A DNA stretch of 64,000 nt from Martinezella lusitana (GTDB lineage: Bacteria; Pseudomonadota; Alphaproteobacteria; Rhizobiales; Rhizobiaceae), in the NCBI RefSeq assembly GCF_010668395.1, contig NZ_WUEY01000020.1, positions 46,853 through 110,852 of the forward strand, given 5' to 3'. The notes below the pieces were generated by a model, which made no database searches, had not been told where the DNA came from, and saw only the letters and a list, made by a program, of their open reading frames with translations. The position numbers were made by a program, and so were the translations under genes. Positions 51,058 to 58,811 of the stretch are shown here, one piece after another (the first letter of the stretch is position 1; every line of letters begins with the position of its first letter).

Positions 51058-51959
51058 AGGGATGCAATGAGGGCTCGTTTGAACGCTTCAGCAATATGTG
51101 ATTGTGGCCGACGCGCCGGCTCCAGCAGATAAAGCGAACGCCAGAGATCCAAGTCCTCCAGAGGGATGAAGCGGATTACGGGGTCGCCAAATAGGCCGAC
51201 GGCATTTTCCGGCAGCAGCGCCACACCAAGACCGGCGCGAATCATGCAGAGCTGCGCGACCGTCGAATGCGCCTGCAGGTGGCCGATGCGAAGAGAAGCC
51301 GGAACGTCCGCACAGGCGGAGAGTAGCTGCTGCGTGCCCGTTTCCGTGTCGAGGGAGATGATTTCGTCAGGATCAAGCGCCGAAAGATGGAGCGAACGCT
51401 GCACTGCAAGTCGATGACCTGCGCTGCAGGCAAGCCCGAAGCGGTCCCGTGCAAGCGTCGTCTGCCTGAGATCGGGCGTCTCGATAGCATTGCCTGCAAC
51501 AGCTATATCGAGGCTGCCGTCGATTACCAGCTTCGCCAGCCGCTCCCCTATATCGTCGCGCAGGTAGCAGCGAACATTCGGATATGCTGCCCTGAAGTTT
51601 TTCAGCGCTGGCCCGACCAGACCGGATATCGCAGAAGGTGCCGCTCCGACTGTCAGCGAGCCGGTTTCCATGTCGGCATGGTTCCTGACCCGAGCCAGAG
51701 CGAAATCCAGTCCTTCCAAAGGCAGGCTGGTTTCCGCAAGCATATGCCGACCGAGTGGCGTAAGCGCGATCGGTCGGACATTGCGGTCGAACAGTGGCGC
51801 ACCGATGGCTTCTTCCAGCTGGCGGATGGTTTCCGTCAGCGCCGAGGGAACGACGCCAAGCTCAGCTGCTGCACGGTTAAATGTTCCATGTCGCGCGACC
51901 GCATGAAGGGACCTCAGATGCCGCAGGTTTATATTCAGATTTTCCGAATTCAGCTTCAT
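51033..51959 (-). CDS. LysR-family transcription regulator
   Basis: A 308-residue LysR protein with the helix-turn-helix LHAVARHGTFNRAAAELGVV near residue 17 and PSALTETIRQLEEAIGAPLF near 38, followed by the effector-binding domain (about 95-300). It is divergent from the D-2-hydroxyglutarate-dehydrogenase-like gene with a 57-bp gap, so it probably regulates that gene, with a hydroxyacid as inducer. Confidence 0.9.
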   Translation of the reverse strand: MKLNSENLNINLRHLRSLHAVARHGTFNRAAAELGVVPSALTETIRQLEEAIGAPLFDRNVRPIALTPLGRHMLAETSLPLEGLDFALARVRNHADMETGSLTVGAAPSAISGLVGPALKNFRAAYPNVRCYLRDDIGERLAKLVIDGSLDIAVAGNAIETPDLRQTTLARDRFGLACSAGHRLAVQRSLHLSALDPDEIISLDTETGTQQLLSACADVPASLRIGHLQAHSTVAQLCMIRAGLGVALLPENAVGLFGDPVIRFIPLEDLDLWRSLYLLEPARRPQSHIAEAFKRALIASLQGSAGQL

Positions 51960-51962
51960 AAC

Positions 51963-51979
51963 ATTCTATTTTTCAGAAT
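51963..51979. promoter_or_regulatory. Candidate LysR site (ATTCT-N7-AGAAT)
   Basis: ATTCT at 51963-51967 and AGAAT at 51975-51979 form a 5-bp inverted repeat with a T-rich 7-nt spacer in the short gap between the LysR gene and the divergent flavo-Fe-S gene. The dyad is short and the region is A/T-rich, so it could be chance. Confidence 0.35.
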
Positions 51980-52016
51980 TCTCCATCTGTGGTCAATAGG
52001 TCTGAAGAGGTAAGTC

Positions 52017-54854
52017 ATGACACAGCACTTTTCATTGGACGACGATATAGACCATTTTGCCAAAGCCCTTGCTGCTAACGGCTTCCAGGGGGAGATCGAG
52101 ATTGATCGCGCACTGCGCGCTGCGATGTCCACGGACAATTCCGTCTATCAGATCACACCTGACATAATCGTCGCACCTGTCGATGCCGCCGACATGGTCC
52201 GACTGCTCGCGGTGGCAGCCGATGCGCGGTTTGCCAGTCTCCCGATCACCGCTCGAGGTGGTGGCACCGGGACGAACGGACAGAGCCTCAACCACGGCAT
52301 CATTGTCGACACCCGACGGCATATGCACCGGCTTATCGACGTCGATCTGGATGCGGGCTGGGCGGATGTAGAGCCGGGCATGGTGCTGGATGAGTTCAAT
52401 GAAAAGCTGCGGCCGCATGGCTGGTTTTTCGCACCAGAAACCTCCACATCGACCCGCTGCACCATCGGTGGAATGGTGAGCACGGATGCATCGGGAAAGG
52501 GCTCCCGCATTTACGGCAAGACAAGCGATAATATTCTCGGCCTGGAAACGGCGAGGCCGGAAGGCCTGCTTTCCAGCACGTCGCCCGAGCCTTCCTGGGC
52601 CGTGCCACTGCTTGCAGCGGCGGAGGCCTCAGCGCGCTCCGGCCGAGCGGCGTTTGTAGCAAACACGCCAAAGCTCAACCGCCGATTCACCGGCTACGAT
52701 CTCGAGCGGGCCTGCCCCCCCGAAGGAGGCTTCGAGTGGTGGCGGCTGTTCCTTGGCTCGGAGGGAACGCTGGGGCTTATAAGCAGCATCAGGGTGAAGC
52801 TCACAAGGACCGAACGTGAGAAGCAACTGCTTGTTGTCGGCTTCGACAGCTTTAAAAATGCACTGGCGGCTGCCACGCCTCTGCTCGAAGCGGACCCGAC
52901 CGCCGTGGAGGTGATGGATGAGCATGTGCAGGCGATTGCCGAGGGTGCCGGAATCCTCTCTCGTTTGCCGACATCGCTGCAAACTGCGGCCGGCAGCCGG
53001 ATCGCCTACGTCTTCGTGGAATTCAACGACACGGACAAGGCGGCTATCGACGCGCGCGCCGAGGCCTGTCATCGTATTCTGGCAACGCTGCCGGGGGCCG
53101 GATTCGTGCATGCTGCGACCGACCTTGATGAAATACGGGAGCTTTGGGCGATCAGGTCTGCCGGTGTCGGTCTGCTTGGAAAGGTGGATGCCAGAGCAAG
53201 ACCGGTTGCCTTTGTCGAAGACTGCGTTGTTCCCCCGGACAATCTGCCTGACTTTGTGGAGGAGTTCCTGGCTGTGCTCGATGGCTACGGGCTGAATTTC
53301 GGCATCTACGGCCATGTCGATGTCGGCTGCCTGCATATTCGTCCGGCGCTGGACATCGACATGGAACGTGACCGGGAAAAACTGGTAGCCATATCAGACA
53401 GCGTTTTCGCGTTGACACGCAAATATGGGGGCATTTTTTGGGGCGAGCATGGTAAGGGTGTCCGTGGCCAGTACCTTCGCGAATGGATCGGCCCGGTAGC
53501 CTATCGGGCGCTGCAGGGCGTCAAGAGTGCCTTCGACCGCGAGGGACGCTTCAACCCGGGAAAGCTCGTCAGTCCGCGCGACGACATCATGGGCATAGCG
53601 ACAACACCCTTCCGCTCCTTCAACGCGCCGGAAGGAGATCCGTTAACGCGCGCATTCCGCTGCAATGGCAACGCCCAATGTCTGAGCTACTCCGAAAGGA
53701 CGCCCATGTGCCCCTCCTTCAAGGCCACCGCGGATCTCCGCCACAGCCCCAAGGGACGCGCCGACGCGTTGCGACAGTGGCATTCTAACCGGCAGGCAGG
53801 CTTTGTCGATAAGGAATTCGAGGCTGATCTCTTTAATGTGCTCGACGGCTGTCTCGGCTGCAAGGCCTGCGCTACAAGCTGTCCGATCCAGGTCGATATC
53901 CCCACCATGCGCTCCGCGTTTTATGCAGACTTCTTTGGGAGGAATGGCAGGCCTCTCAAAGACAAGCTGGTGCTGCTTGCAGAAAGGTCAAGCCCACTCA
54001 TCCTTGCCGCAGCGCCACTCTTGCGCCCTTTCTGGCCAATCATGGCAACGCTCGGCGAGAGGGTGATGAAGTCGGTCGATCTGCCGAGGGATTTTGCTTT
54101 GAGGGCAGGCTCGCAGCAACGCCTGAAGTCCTCCGACATGCCGTCGCGAAAACTGCCCGATAACGCCGTGATCCTCATCCAGGACTGGTTTACGGCGCTG
54201 TTCGACCCGGAGCTTCAGCATGATGTCCTGACCGGCTTCTCCGCGCTGGGCTATGCGCCGGTTATCCTCGATATGCTTCCAGCCGGCAAGGCGGCGCAGA
54301 ACATGGGAGAGCTCGAGGGCTTCCGTGCCATGGCCGCGCGCCTCGTCGCCCTGCTGCAGAAAGCTGCGCAAACGGGGCGCCCGCTGGTCGGGATTGATCC
54401 GGCGTTCGTCATGCAACTGAGGCAGGACTATTCGAAAGCCGGCTTCAAGCCACCGCGAGTTCTGCTACCTCAGGAATTCCTTGCGGCCGAGATGAAGAAT
54501 GGCAAGGAATTCCCGCATACGCAAGGAGCCGAGCCCGTTCAAATCCTCTCGCATTGTACCGAGGCAACCGGACAACCGAATGCACCGGCCGACTGGTCGC
54601 AGGTGTTCAAAGGTCTGGGAATCGCCGTACAGACACCATCCACCGGGTGTTGTGGAATGGCAGGGCTCTTCGGTCATGAAGAGCGCCACCAACTCGTTTC
54701 CCGAAAGTTGTTCGAGCTCTCCTGGCGACGGCATACCGAGAGCAGAAAGCCGCTTGCCGTCACAGGTTTTTCCTGTCGGTGCCAGGTAAAACGATTGGCT
54801 GGCACTCGAGTCCGCCACCCTCTGGGGATGATTGCTACCTTGATGAAAAGGTAA
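52017..54854 (+). CDS. FAD and Fe-S dehydrogenase, D-2-hydroxyglutarate dehydrogenase-like (YdiJ type)
   Basis: A 945-residue fusion. N-terminal FAD-binding domain of the GlcD/VAO type with ARGGGTGTNGQSLNHGIIVD near residue 80 and CTIGGMVSTDASGKGSRIYG near 150; C-terminal flavin-linked domain with YGHVDVGCLHIRP near 437. Two 4Fe-4S segments follow: CNGNAQCLSY...MCPSFK near 548-568 and LDGCLGCKACATSCPIQVD near 613. A CCG-type domain closes it (ILSHCTEATG, TGCCGMAGLFGHE, FSCRCQVKRL). These enzymes oxidise D-2-hydroxyglutarate or D-lactate to the 2-oxo acid. Length is slightly short of E. coli YdiJ. Together with lhgO, both 2-hydroxyglutarate isomers could be used. The ATG follows GAAGAGG. Confidence 0.9.
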   Translation: MTQHFSLDDDIDHFAKALAANGFQGEIEIDRALRAAMSTDNSVYQITPDIIVAPVDAADMVRLLAVAADARFASLPITARGGGTGTNGQSLNHGIIVDTRRHMHRLIDVDLDAGWADVEPGMVLDEFNEKLRPHGWFFAPETSTSTRCTIGGMVSTDASGKGSRIYGKTSDNILGLETARPEGLLSSTSPEPSWAVPLLAAAEASARSGRAAFVANTPKLNRRFTGYDLERACPPEGGFEWWRLFLGSEGTLGLISSIRVKLTRTEREKQLLVVGFDSFKNALAAATPLLEADPTAVEVMDEHVQAIAEGAGILSRLPTSLQTAAGSRIAYVFVEFNDTDKAAIDARAEACHRILATLPGAGFVHAATDLDEIRELWAIRSAGVGLLGKVDARARPVAFVEDCVVPPDNLPDFVEEFLAVLDGYGLNFGIYGHVDVGCLHIRPALDIDMERDREKLVAISDSVFALTRKYGGIFWGEHGKGVRGQYLREWIGPVAYRALQGVKSAFDREGRFNPGKLVSPRDDIMGIATTPFRSFNAPEGDPLTRAFRCNGNAQCLSYSERTPMCPSFKATADLRHSPKGRADALRQWHSNRQAGFVDKEFEADLFNVLDGCLGCKACATSCPIQVDIPTMRSAFYADFFGRNGRPLKDKLVLLAERSSPLILAAAPLLRPFWPIMATLGERVMKSVDLPRDFALRAGSQQRLKSSDMPSRKLPDNAVILIQDWFTALFDPELQHDVLTGFSALGYAPVILDMLPAGKAAQNMGELEGFRAMAARLVALLQKAAQTGRPLVGIDPAFVMQLRQDYSKAGFKPPRVLLPQEFLAAEMKNGKEFPHTQGAEPVQILSHCTEATGQPNAPADWSQVFKGLGIAVQTPSTGCCGMAGLFGHEERHQLVSRKLFELSWRRHTESRKPLAVTGFSCRCQVKRLAGTRVRHPLGMIATLMKR

Positions 54855-55180
54855 CTCTCTCGGCGGATACCCGGCAGGTGACTCAGCCAATAGACGCTCA
54901 TCGTCAGGATCAGGTCAAGTTCGATCGCCTTATGATGACAGTCGGAGGAAGAGAGGACTGGGTGTCAATCGGGACCGATGATGAACTCGGGGACACTAGC
55001 TAGAGCCAGCATGACCATGCCTTCAACGCCCGTTTAGGGGCCGTCTACTTTGTAAAGAAATGGTTGGCACCCTATGCCAGCATACGACGTCGTTTCAGCT
55101 GACAGTAGGCGTTGATGCGCCGAGTTCGGATTTAAGCCATCCAAAGTCTGTTCTGGACAACAACCAGCCCATGCAAACGT
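54855..55180. other. 326-bp region with no recognised gene
   Basis: Between the D-2-hydroxyglutarate-dehydrogenase-like gene and the left end of the IS1111-type element. Only short frames without ribosome-binding sites are present, and none gives a recognisable protein. No hairpin terminator with T-run was identified. It is probably decayed flanking DNA. Confidence 0.5.
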
Positions 55181-55192
55181 ATGGCCCGCCCT

Positions 55193-55419
55193 GTTCGCAA
55201 GTAGAATTTTTAGAATCCTGCACAGTCTGCTTCAACGTATTCGGTCTCACGGTCATGCCGTGGCCAAGATGGATATCCGCGCGTCCGGAGCCTCAATAAT
55301 CAACACGGCTTCAACGAGCCATTTGCACTGCTGGGCTTTCCGTACGCCGGTCAACTGTCAGGCCATCTATGATCCTTCTCGCAAACGTCATGGGCTGCAG
55401 ATAGACGCAGCCAATCTTT
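55193..55419 (-). ncRNA. Candidate bridge/seek RNA region of the IS element
   Basis: Non-coding interval downstream of the transposase stop and inside the inverted repeat. Known IS1111-type elements encode their guide (bridge or seek) RNA in this position, but I cannot fold the RNA or identify the target and donor loops by eye, so this is an assignment from context only. Short open frames in the interval have no support. Confidence 0.4.
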
Positions 55420-56454
55420 TTACGCTGTGGTGGCGCCGTACGCGCGATCGAATGGACGTTCCTTTCGCAAGACGGCCCAGGCAATGCGGGCGAGCTTGTT
55501 TGCAAGCGCCACGATTACGACATTGCGGTGCATACCCCGGGAAAGCAGGCCTCGTAGCCATTGCCCGAGAGGGGTGTCGCTCTGACTGAGTGTGGGCATG
55601 GCCGCTCGCGCACCGTGAACAAGCAAAGTTCGGAGGTAGACGTTGCCACGCTTTGTGATGCCCAGCAGCCGTGGCTTGCCGCCGGTCGTAAATTGTCGTG
55701 GTACAAGTCCTAACCACGCGCCAAGATCTCGGGCACGATCGAAGCTGCTGGCGTTTCCTATAGCGGCGATCAGCGCTGTGGCGTTCAGTACCCCAATTCC
55801 TGGGATATCCGTTAGCCGTCGCGTTGCGAGATCATCTCGGGCCAGCGACAAGAACTCGGCATTGAGGGCTGCTATCTTGGTGTCGAGCATCTTCCATTCG
55901 TCTCGAAGTTCGGCAACCAGCCTCTGAACGCGCCCAGATAAGCTGATGGTCTGCTCATTCAGAAGGGCGTCGACAGCACTTTCGAATTTGCAACGGCCCG
56001 CGGCGAAGATCAGGCCGCGCTCCAAGAGAATAGCACGCATCTGATTGATCAGCGTCGTTCTTTCTGCAACGAGGCGGGATCGGACCCTGTGCAACGACTG
56101 GATATCGAGTTGTTCTTCGCTTTTGAGGTCAACAAACCGCATCGTCGGACGCGAAGCGGCTTCTGCTATGCCCTCCGCATCCCGGTCATCGTTCTTCTGA
56201 GCCTTCACATAAGGGCGGACATATTCCGGAGACATCAGTCGGACCTCGTGTCCCTGGGACACAAAAAGTCGACCCAGATGGTGAGCACCACAGCACGCCT
56301 CCATCGCGATGATGCAGGTCGGAATCTTGCTGACAAAATCAAGCAGCGTCTGCCGCCGCATCGTTCGGCGAATAGTTACCGCACCTTTGTCGTCGACGCC
56401 GACAACACTGCAGCTATTTTTACCTATATCGATACCCAAAATTGAAATCGTCAT
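55420..56454 (-). CDS. IS110-family transposase (DEDD recombinase)
   Basis: A 344-residue transposase. N-terminal RuvC-like DEDD domain: ILGIDIGKNSCSVVGVD near residue 4, IAMEACCGAHHLGRL near 48 and KNDDRDAEGIAEA near 90. C-terminal transposase-20 domain: TRRLTDIPGIGVLNATALIA near 212, then GLVPRQFTTGGKPRLLGITK near 252 and LVHGARAAMP. The segment that usually contains the catalytic serine (for example HSTGG or YSSGG) reads FTTGG here, so Thr stands at that position. The gene is intact, with both inverted repeats in place. Confidence 0.9.
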   Translation of the reverse strand: MTISILGIDIGKNSCSVVGVDDKGAVTIRRTMRRQTLLDFVSKIPTCIIAMEACCGAHHLGRLFVSQGHEVRLMSPEYVRPYVKAQKNDDRDAEGIAEAASRPTMRFVDLKSEEQLDIQSLHRVRSRLVAERTTLINQMRAILLERGLIFAAGRCKFESAVDALLNEQTISLSGRVQRLVAELRDEWKMLDTKIAALNAEFLSLARDDLATRRLTDIPGIGVLNATALIAAIGNASSFDRARDLGAWLGLVPRQFTTGGKPRLLGITKRGNVYLRTLLVHGARAAMPTLSQSDTPLGQWLRGLLSRGMHRNVVIVALANKLARIAWAVLRKERPFDRAYGATTA

Positions 56455-56523
56455 GGATCGGCTCCTCTTCCCTCAATGACGGATCATCATACTCGATGTC
56501 CTCGGAAGGGCGGGCCATCCCAT

Positions 56524-56563
56524 AATCAACGCCTCCGGGCATCAATCAACGCCTCCGGGCATC
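56524..56563 (+). repeat. 20-bp perfect tandem duplication next to the IS element
   Basis: AATCAACGCCTCCGGGCATC occurs twice in a row (56524-56543 and 56544-56563), starting 6 bp outside the right inverted repeat and ending 20 bp before the serine recombinase fragment. It could be a footprint of insertion or of guide-RNA target recognition, or slippage unrelated to the element. Confidence 0.8.
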
Positions 56564-56582
56564 AAAATTCGTAAGGGTTCAA

Positions 56583-56648
56583 TTGGAACAGCGTGCTGCC
56601 ATTTATTGCCGTGTTTCGACCGCCGATCAGTCCTGTGAGCGACAGGAT
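56583..56648 (+). pseudogene. N-terminal scrap of a serine recombinase/resolvase
   Basis: Twenty-two codons read MEQRAAIYCRVSTADQSCER, the classic N-terminus of a small serine recombinase with the catalytic Ser in YCRVST. After QSCERQD the similarity stops and the frame runs into unrelated sequence. A complete enzyme would be about 190 residues or more. It is a relic, probably cut by the rearrangement that also brought the dehydrogenase fragment next to it. Confidence 0.75.
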
Positions 56649-56685
56649 ATCCGTTTCTCGGCAACCTTTGTGCGGTCATATGCCC

Positions 56686-56841
56686 AAGGAATGGGAGAAG
56701 CTGGATCGGCTTCAGCAACAGGTCCACGCCGGCGACATCGCGCTTCGCATGGACGATACCTATCCTCCGGAACGGGCGGCCGAAGCTCATCGCTGGCCGG
56801 AGGACGGCAGTACCAGAGGACGGCTGATCATCCAGTTCTGA
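56686..56841 (+). pseudogene. C-terminal scrap of an MDR-type (quinone oxidoreductase-like) dehydrogenase
   Basis: About 51 codons reading KEWEKLDRLQQQVHAGDIAL, then DDTYPPERAAEAHRWPEDG and RGRLIIQF before a stop, which matches the end of zinc-type/quinone-oxidoreductase MDR proteins (family ending: ...AAEAHRYLEAGHVRGKLVL-like). No start or catalytic domain is present, so it is a truncated remnant. It lies in another frame from the recombinase fragment. Confidence 0.65.
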
Positions 56842-56955
56842 CCGGGAGTAACGCGATAGAATCGGAAGCACCTTCCGCCGTGGTCCTCTTGCCGGAGCCA
56901 TCGGAGTATTGGCGCTGAACTTGCGCGCAGGTTATCGGAGCAATCTCGGGTCGTG

Positions 56956-57159
56956 TCAGAGAGGATTGACGTTTTCGGCTTTCGATTTTCCGGTCTTGCG
57001 ATCTTGGCCGAGCTCGTAACTGATTTTTCGGCCTTCACGGAGCAGATCTCCCCGCGCTAGCGCCGAGACGTGCACGAAGACATCCGCGCTACCATTCTCG
57101 GGCGTGCAGAAGCCGAAGCGTTTGTCCTGATTGAAGAATTTGACGGTACCAGTTGCCAT
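56956..57159 (-). CDS. Cold-shock (CspA-family) protein
   Basis: A 67-residue single OB-fold, RNA-binding protein. RNP1 is seen as KRFGFCTPE near residue 13 and RNP2 as VFVHVSAL near 26; the beginning MATGTVKFFNQDKRFGF is typical, with Arg instead of the more usual Gly after Lys. It acts as an RNA chaperone in the cytoplasm, perhaps under cold or stress. It stands alone on the minus strand, and its upstream leader (57160-57240) could carry a cold-shock 5' UTR, which I cannot confirm. Confidence 0.93.
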   Translation of the reverse strand: MATGTVKFFNQDKRFGFCTPENGSADVFVHVSALARGDLLREGRKISYELGQDRKTGKSKAENVNPL

Positions 57160-57671
57160 TGAACGCCCTCGTCGGTTTTGCAGAAGTTTGCATGAAATAC
57201 CCTATCGGTTGAGTCAACTGGCGGCAATGCAGTATTGAACGTATCCCTAGCGGGGAGCGTGCTCTATTCTACCGCACCTTGTCGCCACTTTGCTCCGACC
57301 AGCCGCCGTTCCATCGAACCCAAAGACCGGGTTTTGGCCATCCGGTAACTATCACATTGCGCAGCTCGTCCAGCGGGCCCGGACGAGAGGCCGCGAGCGC
57401 GCCCGAGGGAGCTGTCGGCCGTTGAAAAGATCGGCTTTCACTGCTCCACACTCAACCTTCCAATTTTTACTCTGTCCAACCCATGACCGGATCTGCACCC
57501 CACCAGAAGCAGGATTACGCCCCCTCTGTCCCGAGAAAAGCCACTACGACCCATTCTATTCATCGGGTCCCTCAATCCCATTCCCGCAGGTTATGCAGTC
57601 AGGTCTTTTATGAAATAGACGGCCTAAGGGGGGTGCTATATAGCTCAGGAAACAAAAAGGGGGACATGTAA
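57160..57671. other. 512-bp intergenic region upstream of the polyamine-type ABC operon
   Basis: Divergent region between the cold-shock gene and the ABC ATPase gene. Frames of about 100 codons on the plus strand (57290-57613) and 60 on the minus (57269-57451) are unlikely genes: no ribosome-binding site and no family match by eye. It should hold both promoters. The sequence just before the ABC operon is purine-rich (AAAAAGGGGGA), which serves as ribosome-binding site. Confidence 0.5.
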
Positions 57672-58775
57672 GTGGTGAATGCACCGCCAAAACGTGGCGC
57701 TCATATCGAACTCCAAGACCTGTCAAAGTCTTACGCGAACCTGAATGCCGTCGAGAAGGTAAACCTCTCCTTCGACGCAGGTGAATTTGTTACCTTTCTG
57801 GGGCCGAGCGGATCAGGCAAATCTACAACGCTCATGATGATTGCCGGCTTCCAGGTTCCGAGTTCTGGCGACATCAAAGTGAACGGGAACTCCATCATTC
57901 AGCAGCCTGTTCACAAGCGGAATATCGGAATGGTGTTCCAGAACTACGCGCTGTTCCCGCATCTAAGCGTTGCCCAAAACGTTGCTTTCCCTCTCGAAAT
58001 GCGAGGCGTTGCGCGAAACGATATCGCTGAAAGGGTAAAGCGCAGTCTCGCAGCTGTCAGGCTTGATAAGTTTGGCGACCGTCGTCCTGCGCAGTTATCG
58101 GGCGGCCAGCAGCAACGTGTTGCCCTTGCCCGCGCGCTCGTCTTTGAACCGCCGGTGTTGTTGCTCGATGAACCCTTGGGCGCATTGGATGCGAAGCTGC
58201 GGGAGGAAATGAAATTCGAGCTGAAGCAGCTTCACCAAAGCATCGGTGCAACCATCATCTTCGTAACCCATGACCAAGAGGAAGCCCTGACACTTTCGGA
58301 CAGGATTGCGGTGTTCAATCATGGAAAGGTCGTTCAATACGGAACGCCGGAGGCGCTCTACAACCAGCCTGAGAGCAGGTTCGTCGCGGACTTCATCGGT
58401 GAATCCAATCTTCTGCGAGGAGCGGTTCTGGCAATGAATTCAGATGGCTGCCGACTGAGCATTGCTGACAGTATCGAATTGACGGCTCCCTTGCGGTCCG
58501 GTTGGAGCGACCCGAAGAAGTCGGCGACGTACATGCTGCGCCTTGAACCCGTGGCCTTGGGGGTGGCGGCCGGCTCGAAAGAGATCTGCATCGAGGCGAA
58601 ACTCGAAGAATTCCTCTTTGTCGGCAATGCAATCAAATACCTGCTCAAAATTGGCGAGGATACCTTCATCAAGGCTCGCGCGCATGCGACCAGCAAATCG
58701 CAGGACTTTCGGACGGGAGACACCGTCAAGGTGGGCTGGAATCGCGAAGACATGCTTCTCGTCGACGCTGAGTGA
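57672..58775 (+). CDS. ABC importer ATP-binding protein (PotA/spermidine-putrescine type)
   Basis: A 367-residue ATPase. Seen: Walker A GPSGSGKSTTLMM near residue 44, Q-loop MVFQNYALFPHLSVAQNV near 86, signature LSGGQQQRVALARAL near 141, Walker B VLLLDEPLGALD near 161, and H-loop IFVTHDQEEALTLSD. The last about 100 residues form a TOBE domain. The start is a GTG at 57672 (immediately followed by a second GTG at 57675), with GGGGGA 8 bp upstream. It leads the operon of a polyamine-type importer. Confidence 0.93.
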   Translation: MVNAPPKRGAHIELQDLSKSYANLNAVEKVNLSFDAGEFVTFLGPSGSGKSTTLMMIAGFQVPSSGDIKVNGNSIIQQPVHKRNIGMVFQNYALFPHLSVAQNVAFPLEMRGVARNDIAERVKRSLAAVRLDKFGDRRPAQLSGGQQQRVALARALVFEPPVLLLDEPLGALDAKLREEMKFELKQLHQSIGATIIFVTHDQEEALTLSDRIAVFNHGKVVQYGTPEALYNQPESRFVADFIGESNLLRGAVLAMNSDGCRLSIADSIELTAPLRSGWSDPKKSATYMLRLEPVALGVAAGSKEICIEAKLEEFLFVGNAIKYLLKIGEDTFIKARAHATSKSQDFRTGDTVKVGWNREDMLLVDAE

Positions 58776-58811
58776 AACTGTAGAGCAAAGATCAACTAGA
58801 AAGGGGATACA

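Larger units (their letters stand above)
55181..56518 (-). mobile_element. IS1111-type insertion sequence (IS110 family)
   Basis: An element of about 1.34 kb bounded by the 12-bp exact inverted repeat ATGGCCCGCCCT (55181-55192) and AGGGCGGGCCAT (56507-56518). It carries the transposase gene at 55420-56454. IS1111-subgroup elements have such inverted repeats a few bases inside the real ends, and they use a guide RNA in a non-coding end; the 227 bp between the left repeat and the transposase stop are the natural place for it. The true ends may extend a few bases beyond the repeats. A 20-bp tandem duplication lies 6 bp outside on the right. Confidence 0.8.

Noticed and set aside
55064..55082. 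TTGGCAC...TGCC resembling a sigma-54 promoter
   Set aside because: The -12 box does not match well and no gene follows in a suitable position.
57290..57613. 107-codon frame upstream of the polyamine-type operon
   Set aside because: Pro/Arg/Ser-rich with no ribosome-binding site or family features; likely chance.
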